A stretch of 64,000 nt of DNA from Apium graveolens (GCF_009905375.1 NC_133649.1:235132201-235196200); one strand, 5' to 3'; positions 10,220-22,680 are shown, counted from the first letter of the stretch. Numbers and translations: made by a program. The notes: generated from the sequence alone by a model not told the origin.

Positions 10220-11760
10220 GACTGGGCAGCAGATGGTTTGGATGAAGATGAAGATATCAGCTATGTAAATCTAGCCCTAATGGCCAAGTCTGATGAAACA
10301 GAGACAAGTTCCTCAAGCAATCAGGGAAACAGAAAGAATCTTTGGTACTTGGATAGTGGCTGTTCAAGACACATGACTGGTGATTCCACCCTGCTCACAG
10401 AGTTTAAGGAAAGAGTTGGCCCAAGTATTACTTTTGGAGATGACAGCAAAGGTTATAATGTGGGATATGGCTTGATTTCAAAGGACAATGTCATCATTGA
10501 AGAGGTTGCATTAGTGGATGGTCTCAAACACAATCTGTTGAGTATCAGCCAGCTTTGTGATAAAGGCAACTCAGTAACCTTCAATAAAGAAGCCTGTGTT
10601 GTGACTAATAATCAAAACAACATAGTGGTTCTCACTGGTGTGAGAAGAGGAAATGTGTACCTAGCTGACTTCAACTCAACTAAAGCAGAATCTGTAACTT
10701 GTCTTCTCAGTAAAGCAAGTTAAGATGAAAGTTGGCTATGGCACAAGAAGCTATCCCATTTAAACTTCAAGACCATAAATGAGCTGGTAAAGAAAGAACT
10801 AGTAAGAGGCATTCCTCTAGTGGAGTTTACAAAGGATGGACTATGTGATGCCTGCCAAAAAGGGAAGCAGATCAAAGCATTATTCAGGAAGAAACTTGAT
10901 TTAGCAATTGAAGAGCCTCTGCAACTGCTTCACATGGATTTGTTTGGACCAGTCAATGTATTGTCAATTTCAAGGAAAAGATTTTGCCTAGTAATTTTAG
11001 ATGATTTCTCAAAGTTCTCTTGGACATATTTCCTAAAGTCTAAAGATGAGGCTAGTGAAATCATCATCAATCACATAAGGCAAGTTAACAATCATCCTGA
11101 TTTCAAAGTTAGAAGAATTAGGAGTGACAATGGAACTGAGTTCAAGAACTATGTCATGAGAGCATTTTGTGAGGAAAATGGGATCTTGCACGAGTTTTCA
11201 GCAGCAAGGACTCCACAACAGAATGGAGTAGTGGAAAGGAAGAACAGATCACTTATTGAAGCTGCAAGGACAATACTTGAAGAATCAAAATTACCAACAT
11301 ATTTCTGGGCTGAAGCTGTAAATACTGCATGCTACACTCAGAACATTTCTCTGATTAATCAAGCAAGATGCATGACTCCTTATCAATTGTTCAAGAACAA
11401 GAAACCAACTCTAAACTTTCTTCATGTCTTTGGCTATAAATGTTATATTCTGAGAAATCAAACTGATCAAAATGGGAAGTTTGATGCTAAAGCTGATGAA
11501 GGAATTTTTGTTGGATATGCTGTTGGTAAAGCATATAGAGTCTACAATCTAAGAACCAACATTGTTGTGGAATCTATACATGTTGTGTTTGATGATAAAA
11601 AGATTGAAGGACTAAAAGATGGAGATTACCATGAGAGCCTCAAATTTGACAATTTGGAGATGGCTAGTGATGAAAGTGATGATGAAAGTGATCAAGAAAC
11701 AGTGTCTAAGGATAATGTAGATAAATCCACTACCAATGAAGCACAAAACTCTACATCTGT
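10220..11760 (+). pseudogene. Protease and integrase of S1
   Basis: Same frame as gag. Protease motif LWYLDSGCSRHMTG (Asp-Ser-Gly) at about 10340. A stop at 10721 falls before the pre-integrase zinc region (WLWHKKLSHLNF ... CDACQKGKQ, His-His-Cys-Cys). The integrase core from 10820 has LLHMDLFGPV (Asp), RIRSDNGTEFKN (Asp) and VERKNRSLIEAAR (Glu), so the D-D-E triad is complete. The core to NQTDQNGKFDAKADEGIF is uninterrupted. An extra T near 11777 shifts the frame inside the 24-base repeats that lie between integrase and RT. Confidence 0.85.
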
Positions 11761-11860
11761 CGAGTTGCATAATGCTTTCATCCATCGGGAGGCAATCTGT
11801 GTTATCCTTCGGAAGACAACCTGCCTCATCCGTCGGTACTCAAAATTCACCATCCGTCGG
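11755..11860 (+). repeat. 24-base tandem repeats in the integrase-RT linker of S1
   Basis: ATC(C/T)(G/A/T)TCGG/A cores start at 11755, 11780, 11804, 11828 and 11852. Spacing is 24 except for the first (25), which is where S1 has one extra base and loses frame. E has the same array with exact 24-base spacing (62916-63020). Each unit contains the family motif in minus orientation. Confidence 0.8.
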
Positions 11861-11861
11861 G

Positions 11862-13667
11862 TTATCAAACGGAGCAGGAAGTCGAGGTAGATCACCTATA
11901 GAAAGTACCCCTTTCTCAAATCAAAGATCCACAAACTCAGGGGGAGTTTCTAGCAATCAAAACTCAGTCACACATCAAGACAATCTTGAGGTATCTTCAT
12001 CTAGAGCTAATCTACCTCAACAAAGGAAATGGACAAAAGATCACCCCTTTGAACTTATAATTGGTGATGTTTCTTCTAGAGTTCAAACAAGGAGAGCAAC
12101 TCAGGAAGAATGTCTATACAACAGCTTTCTGTCAAAGGAAGAACCAAAAAAGGTAGAAGAAGGTTTGTTAGATCCTGATTGGATTTTAGCTATGCAGGAG
12201 GAGCTAAACCAATTTGAAAGGAATAAAGTATGGAAGCTAGTACCTAAGCCTAAAGGAAAGAATTCAATAGACACCAAGTGGGTATTCAGAAACAAGATGG
12301 ATGAAAATGGCATAGTAATCAGGAATAAAGCTAGATTGGTTGTTAAGGATTATTGTCAGCAAGAAGGAATAGATTTTGATGAAACTTTTGCTCCTGTTGC
12401 AAGACTTGAAGCCATCAGAATCTTCTTAGCCTATGCAGCCCATGCCAATTTCAAGGTCTATCAAATGGATGTCAAAAGTGCCTTTCTGAATGGAGATTTG
12501 GAGGAAGAAGTATATGTCAGTTAACCTCCTGGCTTTGAAGATCCAAATTTTTCAGAATATGTCTATTATCTTCTAAAAGCACTTTATGGACTGAAGCAAG
12601 CACCTAGAGCCTAGTATGACACTTTATCAAAGTTCCTTTTGGAAAATCACTTCACAAGAGGTACTGTAGATAAAACTTTATTTTTCAGAAATGTTAATGA
12701 CTCTAGCATACTTGTTTAAATTTATGTAGATGATATTATTTTTGGCTCTACAGATGAGAAACTTTGTAAAAAGTTTGCCAAATTGATGCAAAGTAAGTAT
12801 GAAATGAGTATGATGGGAGAACTAACTTACTTTCTTGGTTTACAAGTTAAACAAGTTAATGATGGAATATTCATTAGTCAAACTAAATATATTTTTGATC
12901 TTTTAAAGAAGTTTGATCTAATGAATTGCACATCTGCAAAAACTCCCATGGCCACTGCAACTAAGCTTGAATTAAACACTACTGAAAAGTCTGTGGATAT
13001 TTCAAGTTATAGAGGCATGGTTGGCTCACTTCTGTACTTAACAGCTAGTAGGCCAGATATAATGTTTGCTACATATTTATGTGCTAGATTTCAGACTGAT
13101 CCTAGAGAATCTCACTTGATAGCTATTAAGAGAATTTTCAGATATGTCAAGGGAACACCAAAACTTGGCATTTGGTACCCTAGAGATTCTGGTTTTGATC
13201 TAACTGGTTATTCAGATGCAGATTATGCAGGTTGCAAAATTGATAGAAAAAGCACAACAGGAACTTGTCAATTTCTAGGAAACAAGCTTGTGTCCTGGTT
13301 CAGTAAAAAGCAAAATTCAGTTTCTACTTCTACAGCTGAAGCTGAATATATTGCTGCTGGCAGTTGCTGTGCACAGATTTTGTGGATGAAAAATAAATTG
13401 CTAGACTATGGTTTGCAAGTTGAAAGGATTCCTATTTTATGTGATAACACAAGTGCAATTGCCATCACTGAAAATCTAGTGCAACATTCAAGGACGAAGC
13501 ACATAGACATCAAGTACCATTTCATAAGGGAACATGTAATGAATGGTACTGTGGAATTACATTTTGTTCCAAGTGAGAAGCAACTTGCAGATATCTTTAC
13601 CAAGCCACTGGATGAATCCACCTTTTCAAGATTGGTAAGTGAGTTAGGTATGCTTAATTACTCTTAA
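11862..13667 (+). pseudogene. Reverse transcriptase and RNase H of S1
   Basis: RT begins after the repeats: [68 protein letters not shown]. Then come three stops: TAA at 12522-12524, TAG near 12615 and TAA near 12718. The catalytic YVDD (IYVDDIIFG) follows at about 12723. From 12783 the frame is open to the end with GSLLYLTASRPDI, RNase H motifs SDADYAGCKIDRKSTTG, STAEAEYIAA, and KHIDIKYHFIREHV. At each of the three stops E has a sense codon (CAA, TGG, CAA). Confidence 0.9.
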
Positions 13668-14187
13668 TCTATCTGAGTTATTTTGCAAGTTGAAATGTAG
13701 CCAGAAATTTAGTTGATTTTTAAGTCTTGGATGAGATTTTGGCTAAGTCAAAATTTGCATCTCGACGGATGACCCTTATCCATCGAGTTTAGTCATCCGT
13801 CGATATACTACTTGTTAATAAAAGTCAATCACTTTTCTGGAATACTTTATGACTCGACGGATATCAGTTTATCCTCATCCATCGAATTGTCTAAATCTCA
13901 GCCGTTAATTCCCTGAACATTATCCATCGAGTATACTTACAGTTTGTAAGCATTACACGACGGATAATGGGATGGAATTTTTACAGTTTATTTTTAAACG
14001 GCTATTTTGGGCAATTTTTATTGGTTAATTTACTCTTCTTTATTATGTTTATCCGTTGTTTTTGAGATAGTATAAAAGCTTATTTCATTCCAATTATTTT
14101 CTTTTATCATTCTCAAATTCAACTAATTTTATTTCATTCTCTCTCAAGCAAATATTCCCTTTCTCTTCAAGCTTTCATTCTCTAACA
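13668..14187 (+). promoter_or_regulatory. Post-pol spacer of S1 with motif cluster and TATA box
   Basis: No coding signal. Seven copies of the CTCGACGGAT motif fall in about 205 bases: 13761-13770 (+), 13778-13787 (-), 13795-13803 (-), 13853-13862 (+), 13877-13886 (-), 13922-13931 (-), 13956-13965 (+). A TATA box, TATAAAAG, is at 14071-14078, 110 bases before the ATG of the accessory ORF. The order (motif cluster, TATA, ATG) copies the LTR order. This suggests a separate promoter for the accessory ORF; inference from sequence only. Confidence 0.5.
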
Positions 14188-14818
14188 ATGGCACATGTAG
14201 TAAAGATTATGTCTCAAACTGGGTTCATTTATGAGATATTCAATTTCACTGCATTGGTCAATAAGGGTATTCAGCAATCAGAGGACTATCACAAGATGAT
14301 GGACTTTGTGAAGAACTACAAGCTAAATTACGCCATGCTGGAATCACCCACAATCTTCTGTGAAGTTGTTGAAGAGGTATGGACCACTGCAATCTACAAC
14401 TCTACTGACAAAACCATCACTCTAACCATCAAAGGTAATGAATTCTGTATCAATAGTGATGTGATAAAAGCATGTTTCAAAATTCCTGATAATAATGTGA
14501 CTTCACCACACAATGACACTGATATTATCAATATGCTTAATTCCATGCATTATGCACTTCCTACTACTAAACTAAGTGATATTAGGAGATTGGGTCTTAG
14601 GAAGGAGTGGAGTTTCTTGTGTGATGTTGTGACTAAAGTTTTCTCTGGAAAGATTAGTAATTTTGATTATGTGAACATTTCCATGCTATACATGCTAGTT
14701 ACAGATAAATTTTATAACTTCAGTGACCTTGTCTTGATTGAGTTAGGCTTTAAACTAGGTGAGTTAGCTAAAAGAGGAAAGAATGTGTATTATGCTAGAT
14801 TTCTCATGCTATTGGCTA
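14188..14818 (+). pseudogene. Accessory ORF of S1, N-terminal part (cut by B)
   Basis: Opens with ATG at 14188 (MAHVVKIMSQTGFIYEIFNF). Open and uninterrupted for 210 codons until B's LTR supplies a TAA. It contains FCEVVEEVWTTAIYN and LRKEWSFLCDVVTKVFSGK, a globular helix-rich region that recalls the accessory ORFs of other plant elements. No signal peptide or membrane helix is visible. The rest is at 24921-28828, and codon phase is unbroken when B and one GGCTA copy are ignored. Total coding length is then 1513 codons including the terminator. Confidence 0.7.
14814..14818. repeat. Target-site duplication GGCTA of B (left copy)
   Basis: GGCTA before B's 5' LTR, repeated at 24916-24920 after its 3' LTR. 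Confidence 0.95.
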
Positions 14819-17054
14819 TGTAATATCTGGGATATATCGTGTAATTATTTTTTCTATTATACAATTATTATGTGTATACAGTATCTATTCTGTGAGTTAA
14901 TTGTTAAATGTTATCTGTACTTGGATATTCAAAAATAATATTAATTGAGTATTTTAATTTTTATATGTCCAAAATAAAATATAGATAATTGTCATATCTT
15001 CCTAATTATTTTTATGTTGGGTTATGGATTTATAAGAATCATCTGAAATTTCTAAAATCTTTTTCCGAGTATTTAAAATCTATTTTATAAAAACGGGAAC
15101 CAACCGACGTCATCCGTTGTTACGTTTTTAGAACCCGAAACTTTTCCGAGAACTCCTTCCTAACCTAATTGTAATATTCCGAACATATTCCATGTTTCGA
15201 CTTTTTCGATCCGGCGTACGGTTTGTCCTGCGCGGGTCCCGGTGCAACATTTTCGATACAATATTCGTTTCGGTAAATCAATAAAACTCGTATTTTCGAG
15301 AAACGGGAGCTTTTTATTAAACTATCACAATTATCACCTCGTAATACGTGTAACCAGGCGCTGAGACCAAGACCGCAGTACAAATTGTACTGATTTGGAT
15401 AATTATCTCGAAAACCGATACCGTTTGGATCAGTTTTTACAAATAAACGTACCATTTTATATCCGGAATGATCCAACGGGATACTAATTTTCCGTAATTA
15501 TAAATAGCCTTTTACCGTATTTTATTTCGTATCAAAATCATTTCAGATAGTTAATTCTATAATTTTCAGAGAAAAACCCTAATTACATAAACTGTTCTAA
15601 GAATCAAACAGCAAAACGAAGGCGTTACCGATCTCTGTTTTCAAAGCTTGAGTAACCAAAATGAAGGATTTGAAGTGTTCTATCAGATTCTGAGCTTTGT
15701 TTCACTGCAGAACCAAAGAGTAAGCAAGGCGTAAGAAAGAGAAGCAGGTGATCAGAAAATAGAATTGACATGTAGAAAATACTGCAAGTGATCAGAGGAT
15801 AGAAGCGAGGCATAAGAGAAACAGACTGAGTGATTGTTGAATGGGGTCATTAGACAAGTACAAGTGAAGTTGAAATCGATTATGATAAGGCAAGTATTTC
15901 TAAACCTTTCTCAAAATACAATGCAAATATTTCTAAATTCTCTTGTGACATATTGTTAATACCCAAAATAGTTCTGTTTTATACTGTACATATTTTGAAT
16001 CCTCCAGCCTTGAACCTGAGCCACAACATTTGATCTTTGAGCCGTAAGCCTTATTCTTTGTAAACCATTTCTTGTTGATTTACCAGATACTAAACCACAC
16101 AAATAAGATACTACTCCACAAATATATATCCATCATATATACCAAACACTGGAACAGAATTGTTTACACATACAGAAACTTTTATACTCAACCATACCTT
16201 GCGATATCAAAGTACTAAAACCTTGTAAAAAAACACTATTCATCTAATATCCGATTATCCTACCGGCTGGAGGCCACTTCTTTTATGTATTTTGACATAC
16301 CCTTTTTGGTAACTATGAATTTTTACCATGCTCTTTTACAAATGTTTTATGGTTATTGATTATGATCTGGTTTTATTGAACTCAATTGTTTATCATATTA
16401 AAATGCTTTAGAATTGGATAGTTTTCTTTGTGTGGGCCAGATTCGTGGTCAGACCATATCGATGGTCAAGTTAGGTCAATGTGTGCCTTGGATCCAGTAG
16501 TTAGAGCAGTGCTGTGTGCTTTGCTCGGGGTTAGTGCGTGACTGATCAGCAGCCTAACCTTGGTTTTAAAAACTTAAAATGAATATCCAATTCTATTGAC
16601 TGTTTAACAGGAAACTTGATTCTTTTGAATCACCTCGTTTATTATTGTTTAACCTCAGTTATTGATAATATGACTTGCTGAGCTAGTTAGCTCACTCTTG
16701 CGAATCTTTTTATGTATTCTACAGTTAAGAAGGATACGGTTGATAGTGAGGTTTCCCAGTTCAATGTTCGAGCTAGGATTCCAGATTATGATTGATCGAG
16801 CTAGCAGGAGCTTATTGCAGTAGTGAGGTAGTAAGGTTGTAAGGATAATTTCATATCAGTTGTAAATTAAATTAGTTGGGATTTGGTACGTTGTAATAAA
16901 AGTTAAGGTTGTGGCTTGTTTTCATACTTTAACCTGTTGCGATCCGTGGTTATGTAAATCAGGGTCATTACAAATAATATTTTATATACATGTTTATATA
17001 TTGAATATGTGTTGTGGACCCCAAACTTCTGACCCGGGTTTGGAGGGCGCCACA
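14819..17054 (+). repeat. 5' LTR of B
   Basis: Starts TGTAATATCTGGG, ends GGCGCCACA; 2236 bases. Almost identical to 22681-24915. A TATA box TATAAATA is at 15499-15506 (23361-23368 in the other copy). The 103- and 118-residue minus frames in the two copies (15165-15476, 22982-23338) come from this duplication and are not evidence of a gene. Confidence 0.95.
15499..15506 (+). promoter_or_regulatory. TATA box in the LTR of B
   Basis: TATAAATA followed by GCC, a canonical plant TATA box, unchanged in the 3' LTR at 23361-23368. It divides the LTR into about 680 bases of upstream region and a long downstream part. Confidence 0.5.
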
Positions 17055-17057
17055 GGT

Positions 17058-17070
17058 TGGTATCAGAGCT
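17058..17070 (+). other. Primer-binding site of B
   Basis: TGGTATCAGAGCT, three bases after the LTR end; matches initiator methionine tRNA. Confidence 0.9.
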
Positions 17071-19390
17071 ACAGGTTATAAGTCACTGAAACAAGCCTAG
17101 ATTGTCGGGATTGGGTAGAGGGTTAAGATTAGTAATAAGAAATAGAAAGATAGGTCATTGTGAGGTTGAGTGCGACTGTATAGTAGGTCTCTGGCACGGT
17201 TCGTGTTGCGATTCGGGATTCTTGACTAGCGACGTGATATCCAGGCAACGGCAATGGCAGATCCTGATTTCCCTGCATTAACTGATCTTTTGGAACCTTC
17301 CGTTTAAGGATCGTCATCTTCTCTCAGATTCGATTTGCGCCTTGATCTTCCATCAGTATTAGCGGTATTACCTTCTGTTATGATAGTTGCGCCTCTCCAA
17401 GTTATTCAACGCTATTCTATCATCTCTCGATATGAGACTGCCTATTCAAGAACCTTCATTTGCTTATTCTTGTTCTTTTGAACATTCAACTATGAATGTA
17501 TCTTTTCTGTCTATTATACACCATATTCTACATCCTTAGTTTAAAAACCTTTCCAACGAAACAACAGTATTTGTGAGAAGGGACGCGATAGCGGCAGTAA
17601 ACGGTGAGTATTGAGATATAAATTAAGGTGAGAAGGAGTTTAGAAAGAAGATTCAAGTGTTCTGGAGGATGGCTGTATCCGGTTAAAAGAAGCTATTAGT
17701 AATTAGGCCACTCATGACTAGCTTGTGAAATGAAGTAGAAAAGTGTTGAAAAGAGAGAGTTAGAGGAGATTAGGGATCTGAAGATTTCTTGAGATTAGAA
17801 AATGCTGTTGTAATGATGTGATAAACATTTTAACAAGATGATGTGACATTAGCTGACTTGTTGACTATTGGATAATCTGTTCCACTCAATGATTGTAAAG
17901 TGGTTAACGGGAGTACTACCAGTATGAGAGCCTTAATGTGAAGCTACGAATAAGATAACGTGCAACGACAGCGGAAGTTTTCATTGATTACGGAAAGTAA
18001 TAGACCTAATGAAGGAAAGGAGATAAATGAAAGTGAATGGATCTTTGGGTAATCATTTCTTTAACTTGGTATCTGGTCATAAGAAGGAAAACAACCAACT
18101 CATACAGTAAGGACAACCGGAGGTGTGAATTTCAAAATTTTCAAATTTTTTTTTAAAAGTTTTCGAAAAAGATTTTTCCTCACAAAATTTCTAAAAGCCT
18201 TTTTGAATAAAATAAGTTTTAAACCTTGGTTGTCAAGTTACTACTTGAGTTTCTTATTTGTTAAAAGACCCGGATTATCTGGAAGGATGTTGTTTCAGAC
18301 TCATTATTGTTAATTCGGAGAACGAGGTGACCTGCGATTATGAAGAAGTGAGTGCAAGTATTGTCTGATAGGATTAATAACAGAACCAGCGTACGGAATA
18401 ACTATTCATCCAAATACCTGGGATTATCAGAGTTCGAAGAATTCATTGATTAAACGGAAGCCTGAGCATGACCGAAGAAGATTGGGAAAATTTCCAGACT
18501 TTTCTAAAGAAAGAATATTATTAATAAAATGATCGTTATGTTGAATGATTTACGGTTATTCCAAATTAAAAAGAGGAAACTCAAGGTTATCTGATAAGAA
18601 CGCCATTATGATCAAATTGTTAAAGTATTATACGTGTAGGTGCGACGTTATAGATGTGAGACTTAACGAGTAAGAATCTACCATAATGCTTAGTTGCGAA
18701 GGCATTTTAGCATACTTCTAAAGTTGTTATGTGATACAATTGGGAAATGATTGAGCAAGCTCGAAAGATGATTACAAGTGAATTGTGGATGGTGACCAAT
18801 GGTACCATCCTCGTCCTCAACATTACAGCGTATATTCCTTTTTAATTCCTAAAATGTCTGAACTCCTTTTCTTAATAAATTCTTTCTAATAATATCTAAA
18901 AGAAGGATTTTGCATTCCTTTCAAATTTAATTGTTCCCCTCGGGTTTTGTTTTCTGATCGGGACAAACAGTGTTATGATGAGACACTTTGTCGGAATGAC
19001 GAAGAGTCGGGTGGGACGCCACCTAATCATGTGATGTATGCCATACGGTATGAAAGACTGGCCATCTTAAGTACCAATGTGGTTGTCTCATTCATATTCA
19101 AATCATTACTTCTTCTTTCTTTTCAACTCTAAGTTTATTAAAATTGTGAATCCTTCTAGTTATTTCGTTGTACCGTTGTTCTTTGCGAGAGTTTTTTTTT
19201 TTAAACAAAAGTCAACATATTATACACCCAGCAGGCAAAGTCTCATCTACCTCTCATGCATGAAAAGGAAACAAGGGCATATGGTGAGAATTGCAAATCA
19301 CTGGCCCTAGCCAGGGATGCATTACGAGTCAAAGGAAACTACTTCAATAAGGGATACATCTCCAAGAACGAGAATTTGCGATATGTTATT
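17071..19390 (+). other. Leader and lost gag region of B
   Basis: About 2.3 kb with no readable gag. The block 18961-19090 matches the leader of element C (55085-55210, minus strand): both have GGTGG-GACG-CCACC (19010-19023) and the 15-mer AGACTGGCCATCTTA (19055-19069). In C this block lies before gag, so B's gag should follow, but only a possible zinc-knuckle remnant (KQGH, then ENCK in another frame) is seen near 19260-19310 before the protease. The stretch 18120-18240 is very AT-rich. Confidence 0.5.
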
Positions 19391-20600
19391 TAGAATATGG
19401 ATGTGATGACGTGGAAGATTATTGCGGATACCTTATGTGTTAAAGTATTGAAAGATGTGGGAGTAATTGGATCGTATATCTCTCAAGGTTTTATTGATAA
19501 GATGAATTATCCTGTCGAATCAATAAGTTTATGACTAAAGGAATAGCAAGTTAAGAACGTGCAGTTATTAAATAAGTAAGTACCAATGGCGGAATCGATA
19601 TTTCTGGCAATAAGCTGTGAAGAATTGATATCATTTGAAATAAGAGGATTTGACATTATTCTAAGAAGTGGATTAACTATTCAAGTGTGATGCCCAGGTA
19701 GACCGTCGTGATGGAAGATAGTTCTGAAGACGCCAAATGAGAACATGAAGAAGTTTAAAGGACAAAGGAAAGTAAAGAACTTGTTAAGAATGATTTAAGA
19801 TTACAGCGACCAGAATATAAGTGCTATGGCGATTATAAATAAGAGTCAGGAGCAAAACGAACTTGAAGATTTTACAGTCTCAAGATATGTTTCCAGATGA
19901 GTTACCAATATTTTCTTTAGATAAAGAAAATGCATTTATGATTGATGTGGCACCTGAAATGAAGCCAGTGTCCAAAGCCCCGCACAGAATGGCACCAGAT
20001 AAAATAAAGAAGTTACTAGAGGAAACGTAGGAGATAAATAGAAGAAAAAGCAACTGGACCTAGTGTACCCCTTAAAGTGCCCTAACACGATGTGTTAATA
20101 AGAAAGATGAAAGTGTGAGATTATATGTTAGCGAAAGCTCAACAAGGTTACTCTCAAGAGCAGATATCTGTTATCTCGAACCAATGATTTGTTTAATTAA
20201 ATGAACGAAGCAAGGTATTTTTATAAGATTGATTTAAGATTGGGTATATTACCAAGTGAAAATTTAACTTATGGACGTATCAAAGATAATTTTCAGAACT
20301 CAGTACTGTTGTTATAAAATTCTAGAAATGTTAGTGGGATGAACTGATATACCAATGATATTTAAATTTGATGAGTTGAATTTTGAAGGAAGAATTTGGA
20401 TAAGATATACTTGTGTTAATTAAGAAGAACCATGCAACCTATACAATGATAGTTGAGGAGTCAAAGAAGAAAGAAGCGGTATAAAAAGAGTTTACCAGGC
20501 GAAAACTTTAATGGCAGGAGGTATAATTCTTAGTATAGATAGTCAGTAAGGAGGAGAAAAAAAAGGGGATTCAGCAGAAAATTTAAAGATAGTATGAATA
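19391..20600 (+). pseudogene. Protease and RT remnants of B
   Basis: Protease is traced by GSYISQGFIDKMNYPVES and EIRGFDIIL (about 19470-19680). The RT start is traced by ELPIFSLDKENAFMIDVAPE and KPVSKAPHRMAPDKIKKLL (about 19900-20030), as in chromoviruses. After that only short pieces remain (RYFYKIDLRLGI). The region of the catalytic YxDD near 20395 reads without the two aspartates. Dozens of stops; no product possible. Confidence 0.65.
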
Positions 20601-20789
20601 AAGAAAGACCAGAAGCACCAACAAAAGTAAGAAGTTTTATCATGGGCCGGTTATTATTGGAAATTTGTGCAAGATTTCTTAAAAGTTGTAATATTCGAGA
20701 TGAAGTTAACCAGGAAAAGCAAGAAGGTTATATGAAATGGAGAAGGGTGAAGAAAGTTTTGCGGAGTTAAATGAAAGAATGGTTACAAC

Positions 20790-21010
20790 ACCTATTTTAT
20801 CACTTTGAAAGCATCAGGGAGATTTGGTAGTTTATAGTGATACTTCTCATAAGGGAATAGGATGTGTGTTGACGCAAAACAATAAAGTTATTGCATATGT
20901 ATTTAGACAACCGAAACCTTATGATCAAAAGTACCCTACTCATAACTGGGGATTAAAAGCAACAATAATATTCGTTTTGAAAGATTGGGAAATATTATAA
21001 GTATAGAGAA
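20790..21010 (+). pseudogene. RNase H remnant of B
   Basis: Reads VVYSDTSHKGIGCVLTQ, VIAYVFRQPKPYDQKYPTHN and ATIIFVLKDWE, a Gypsy RNase H with the first Asp kept and the Glu region altered. Interrupted by stops beyond 21000. Confidence 0.7.
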
Positions 21011-21349
21011 AGATGTGAGATATATACGGACCACAAGAGTTGAAGTATGAACTCTCGAGGAAAAGCAAATGTAGTGGCAAGAGATGAGCAAGAAGGAGAG
21101 AGAATGAACATAGAGACTGTACAAGAAGAATTATCTATGGAATTCTAGAAGTTGGAATTGGAAGTCAGAGTGCATAATCCAAAAAGGAGTAAGAATGTAT
21201 AAGTATAACTTTTCAATCAGAATTGTTAGAAAAGATAAAGAAGTGTCAGGAAGAGGTAATGAATCAGGATATAAATCATTTAGTATGGGAAGAATAGTGC
21301 ACGCAAAAAGGACGATCAAGGTATTCTTAGGTTTTCATCTAGAACTTGG

Positions 21350-22180
21350 ATTCCACCAGTGATGGAATTGAAGGATGAAATTTTACAGGCAGCTCATAAT
21401 TCGAGGTATTCAATCCATTCAGGGAGTACCAAGATGTATAGAGATTTAAAGGAAATTATAGGTGGTTAGATATGAAGCGGGGAATTGCAGAATGAATTAG
21501 CAGATGTTATATATGTCAACAGAGTTAAAGTAGAGCATCAGAGATCAAGTGGATTGTTACAGTCATTGGAAGTTCCAGAGTGGAAGTGGGAGCATATCAC
21601 CATGGATTTCATAGTTGGGGTTACCAAGCACAAAAACTAATCATGATGCCATTTGGCTTATAGTGGATAGATTTACCAAGCCAGCTCATTTTCTGCTTAT
21701 AAACGAAAGATTTTCGCTCGATAAGTTGATCCATAGGTGCCTGAAGGAAATTGTAGTTCGTCATGAAATTCTTGTATCTATCGTATCTAATCAAGATCCA
21801 AGATTTAATTCGAGATTTTGGAAGAGTTTTCAAGAATGTTTAGGAACAAGATTGAATATGAGTACAGATTATCACCCAGAGACGGATGGCCAAAGTGAAA
21901 GAATAATCCAGACAATAGAAGACTTATTACGTATTTGTGCTATTGATTTCAAAGGAAATTAGGGCGAGCATTTACCTCTGATAGAATTTGCTTGCAACAA
22001 CAGTTATCACGCTAGTATCGGGATGTCACCCTAAGAAGCCCTTTATGGACGCAAATACAGATCTCTAGTGTATTAAGACGGAGCAGTAGAGCGTAAAATA
22101 CTTGGACCTGAATTAGTACAGCAGACAAAGGAAGTTATTGAAGTTATCTAGAAGAGATTGATAGCCGTACCAGACCTTCA
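21350..22180 (+). pseudogene. Integrase of B
   Basis: The zinc end shows AAHNSRYSIHSGSTKMYRDL (His-His), then CYICQQ (Cys-Cys) in another frame. The core is open from 21615 to 21962: IVDRFTKPAHF (Asp), VSNQDPRFNSRFW (Asp kept; usual SDRDPRF), TDYHPETDGQSERIIQTIED (Glu). A TAG stops it at 21960. Downstream FACNNSYHASIGMSP and YGRKYRSLVY continue in the same frame with several more stops. Confidence 0.85.
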
Positions 22181-22211
22181 AAGGAAATAAACAGATCAAT
22201 CAAGGAAAGAC

Positions 22212-22643
22212 ATGAAATTCGAAGAAGGAAGCTTAGTACTACTGAAAGTAGCGCCGTGGAAGCGATTAACGAGGTTTGGAAAGAAAGAAAAACCGAGCTT
22301 AAGATATGTCGGACCTTTTGAAATCTTAAAGCACGTTGGCAAAATAGCTTTCGAGTTAACGTTACCTCCGTACATGGAGCACATTCATAATATTTTTCAC
22401 ATATCAATGCTTAAGAAATATAATCCAGACTCCAGGCATGTAACAGAATATGAGCCAATAGAGCTTCAGGCAGATTTGTCATATGTAGAGAATCCGGTAG
22501 AGATTCTAGAGAATAGAGAGAAAATATTGAGGAATAAAGTGGTAAAGTTAGTAAGAGTATTGTGGAGAAACCCAAAGGTTGAAGAGTCAACCTGGGAGTT
22601 AGAAAGTGATATGAGAGAAAAGTACCCTCATTTGTTTTCTTAG
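22212..22643 (+). pseudogene. Integrase C-terminus with chromodomain, element B
   Basis: In frame with the integrase core, open for 143 codons. Early part: GSLVLLKVAPWKRLTRFGKK, SLRYVGPFEILKHVGKIAFE, HNIFHISMLKKY, the GPY/F module of chromoviral integrases. The end, VLWRNPKVEESTWELESDM and then REKYPHLF, is the shortened chromodomain of the Tekay/Del clade. Such domains are thought to steer insertion toward heterochromatin. It ends at TAG 22641-22643, just before the purine tract. Confidence 0.85.
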
Positions 22644-22668
22644 GAGATTCTGAGGACAGAATCCTTTT

Positions 22669-22680
22669 AAGGGGGAAGGA
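22669..22680 (+). other. Polypurine tract of B
   Basis: AAGGGGGAAGGA directly before the 3' LTR start at 22681; primer for plus-strand synthesis. Confidence 0.85.

Noticed and set aside
15165..15476. Minus frames in the B LTRs (also 22982-23338)
   Set aside because: LTR duplication; one copy is longer only because a stop changed. No family features.
17058..17070. Primer sites as tRNA genes
   Set aside because: Only 12-18 bases complementary to tRNA ends; no cloverleaf around them.
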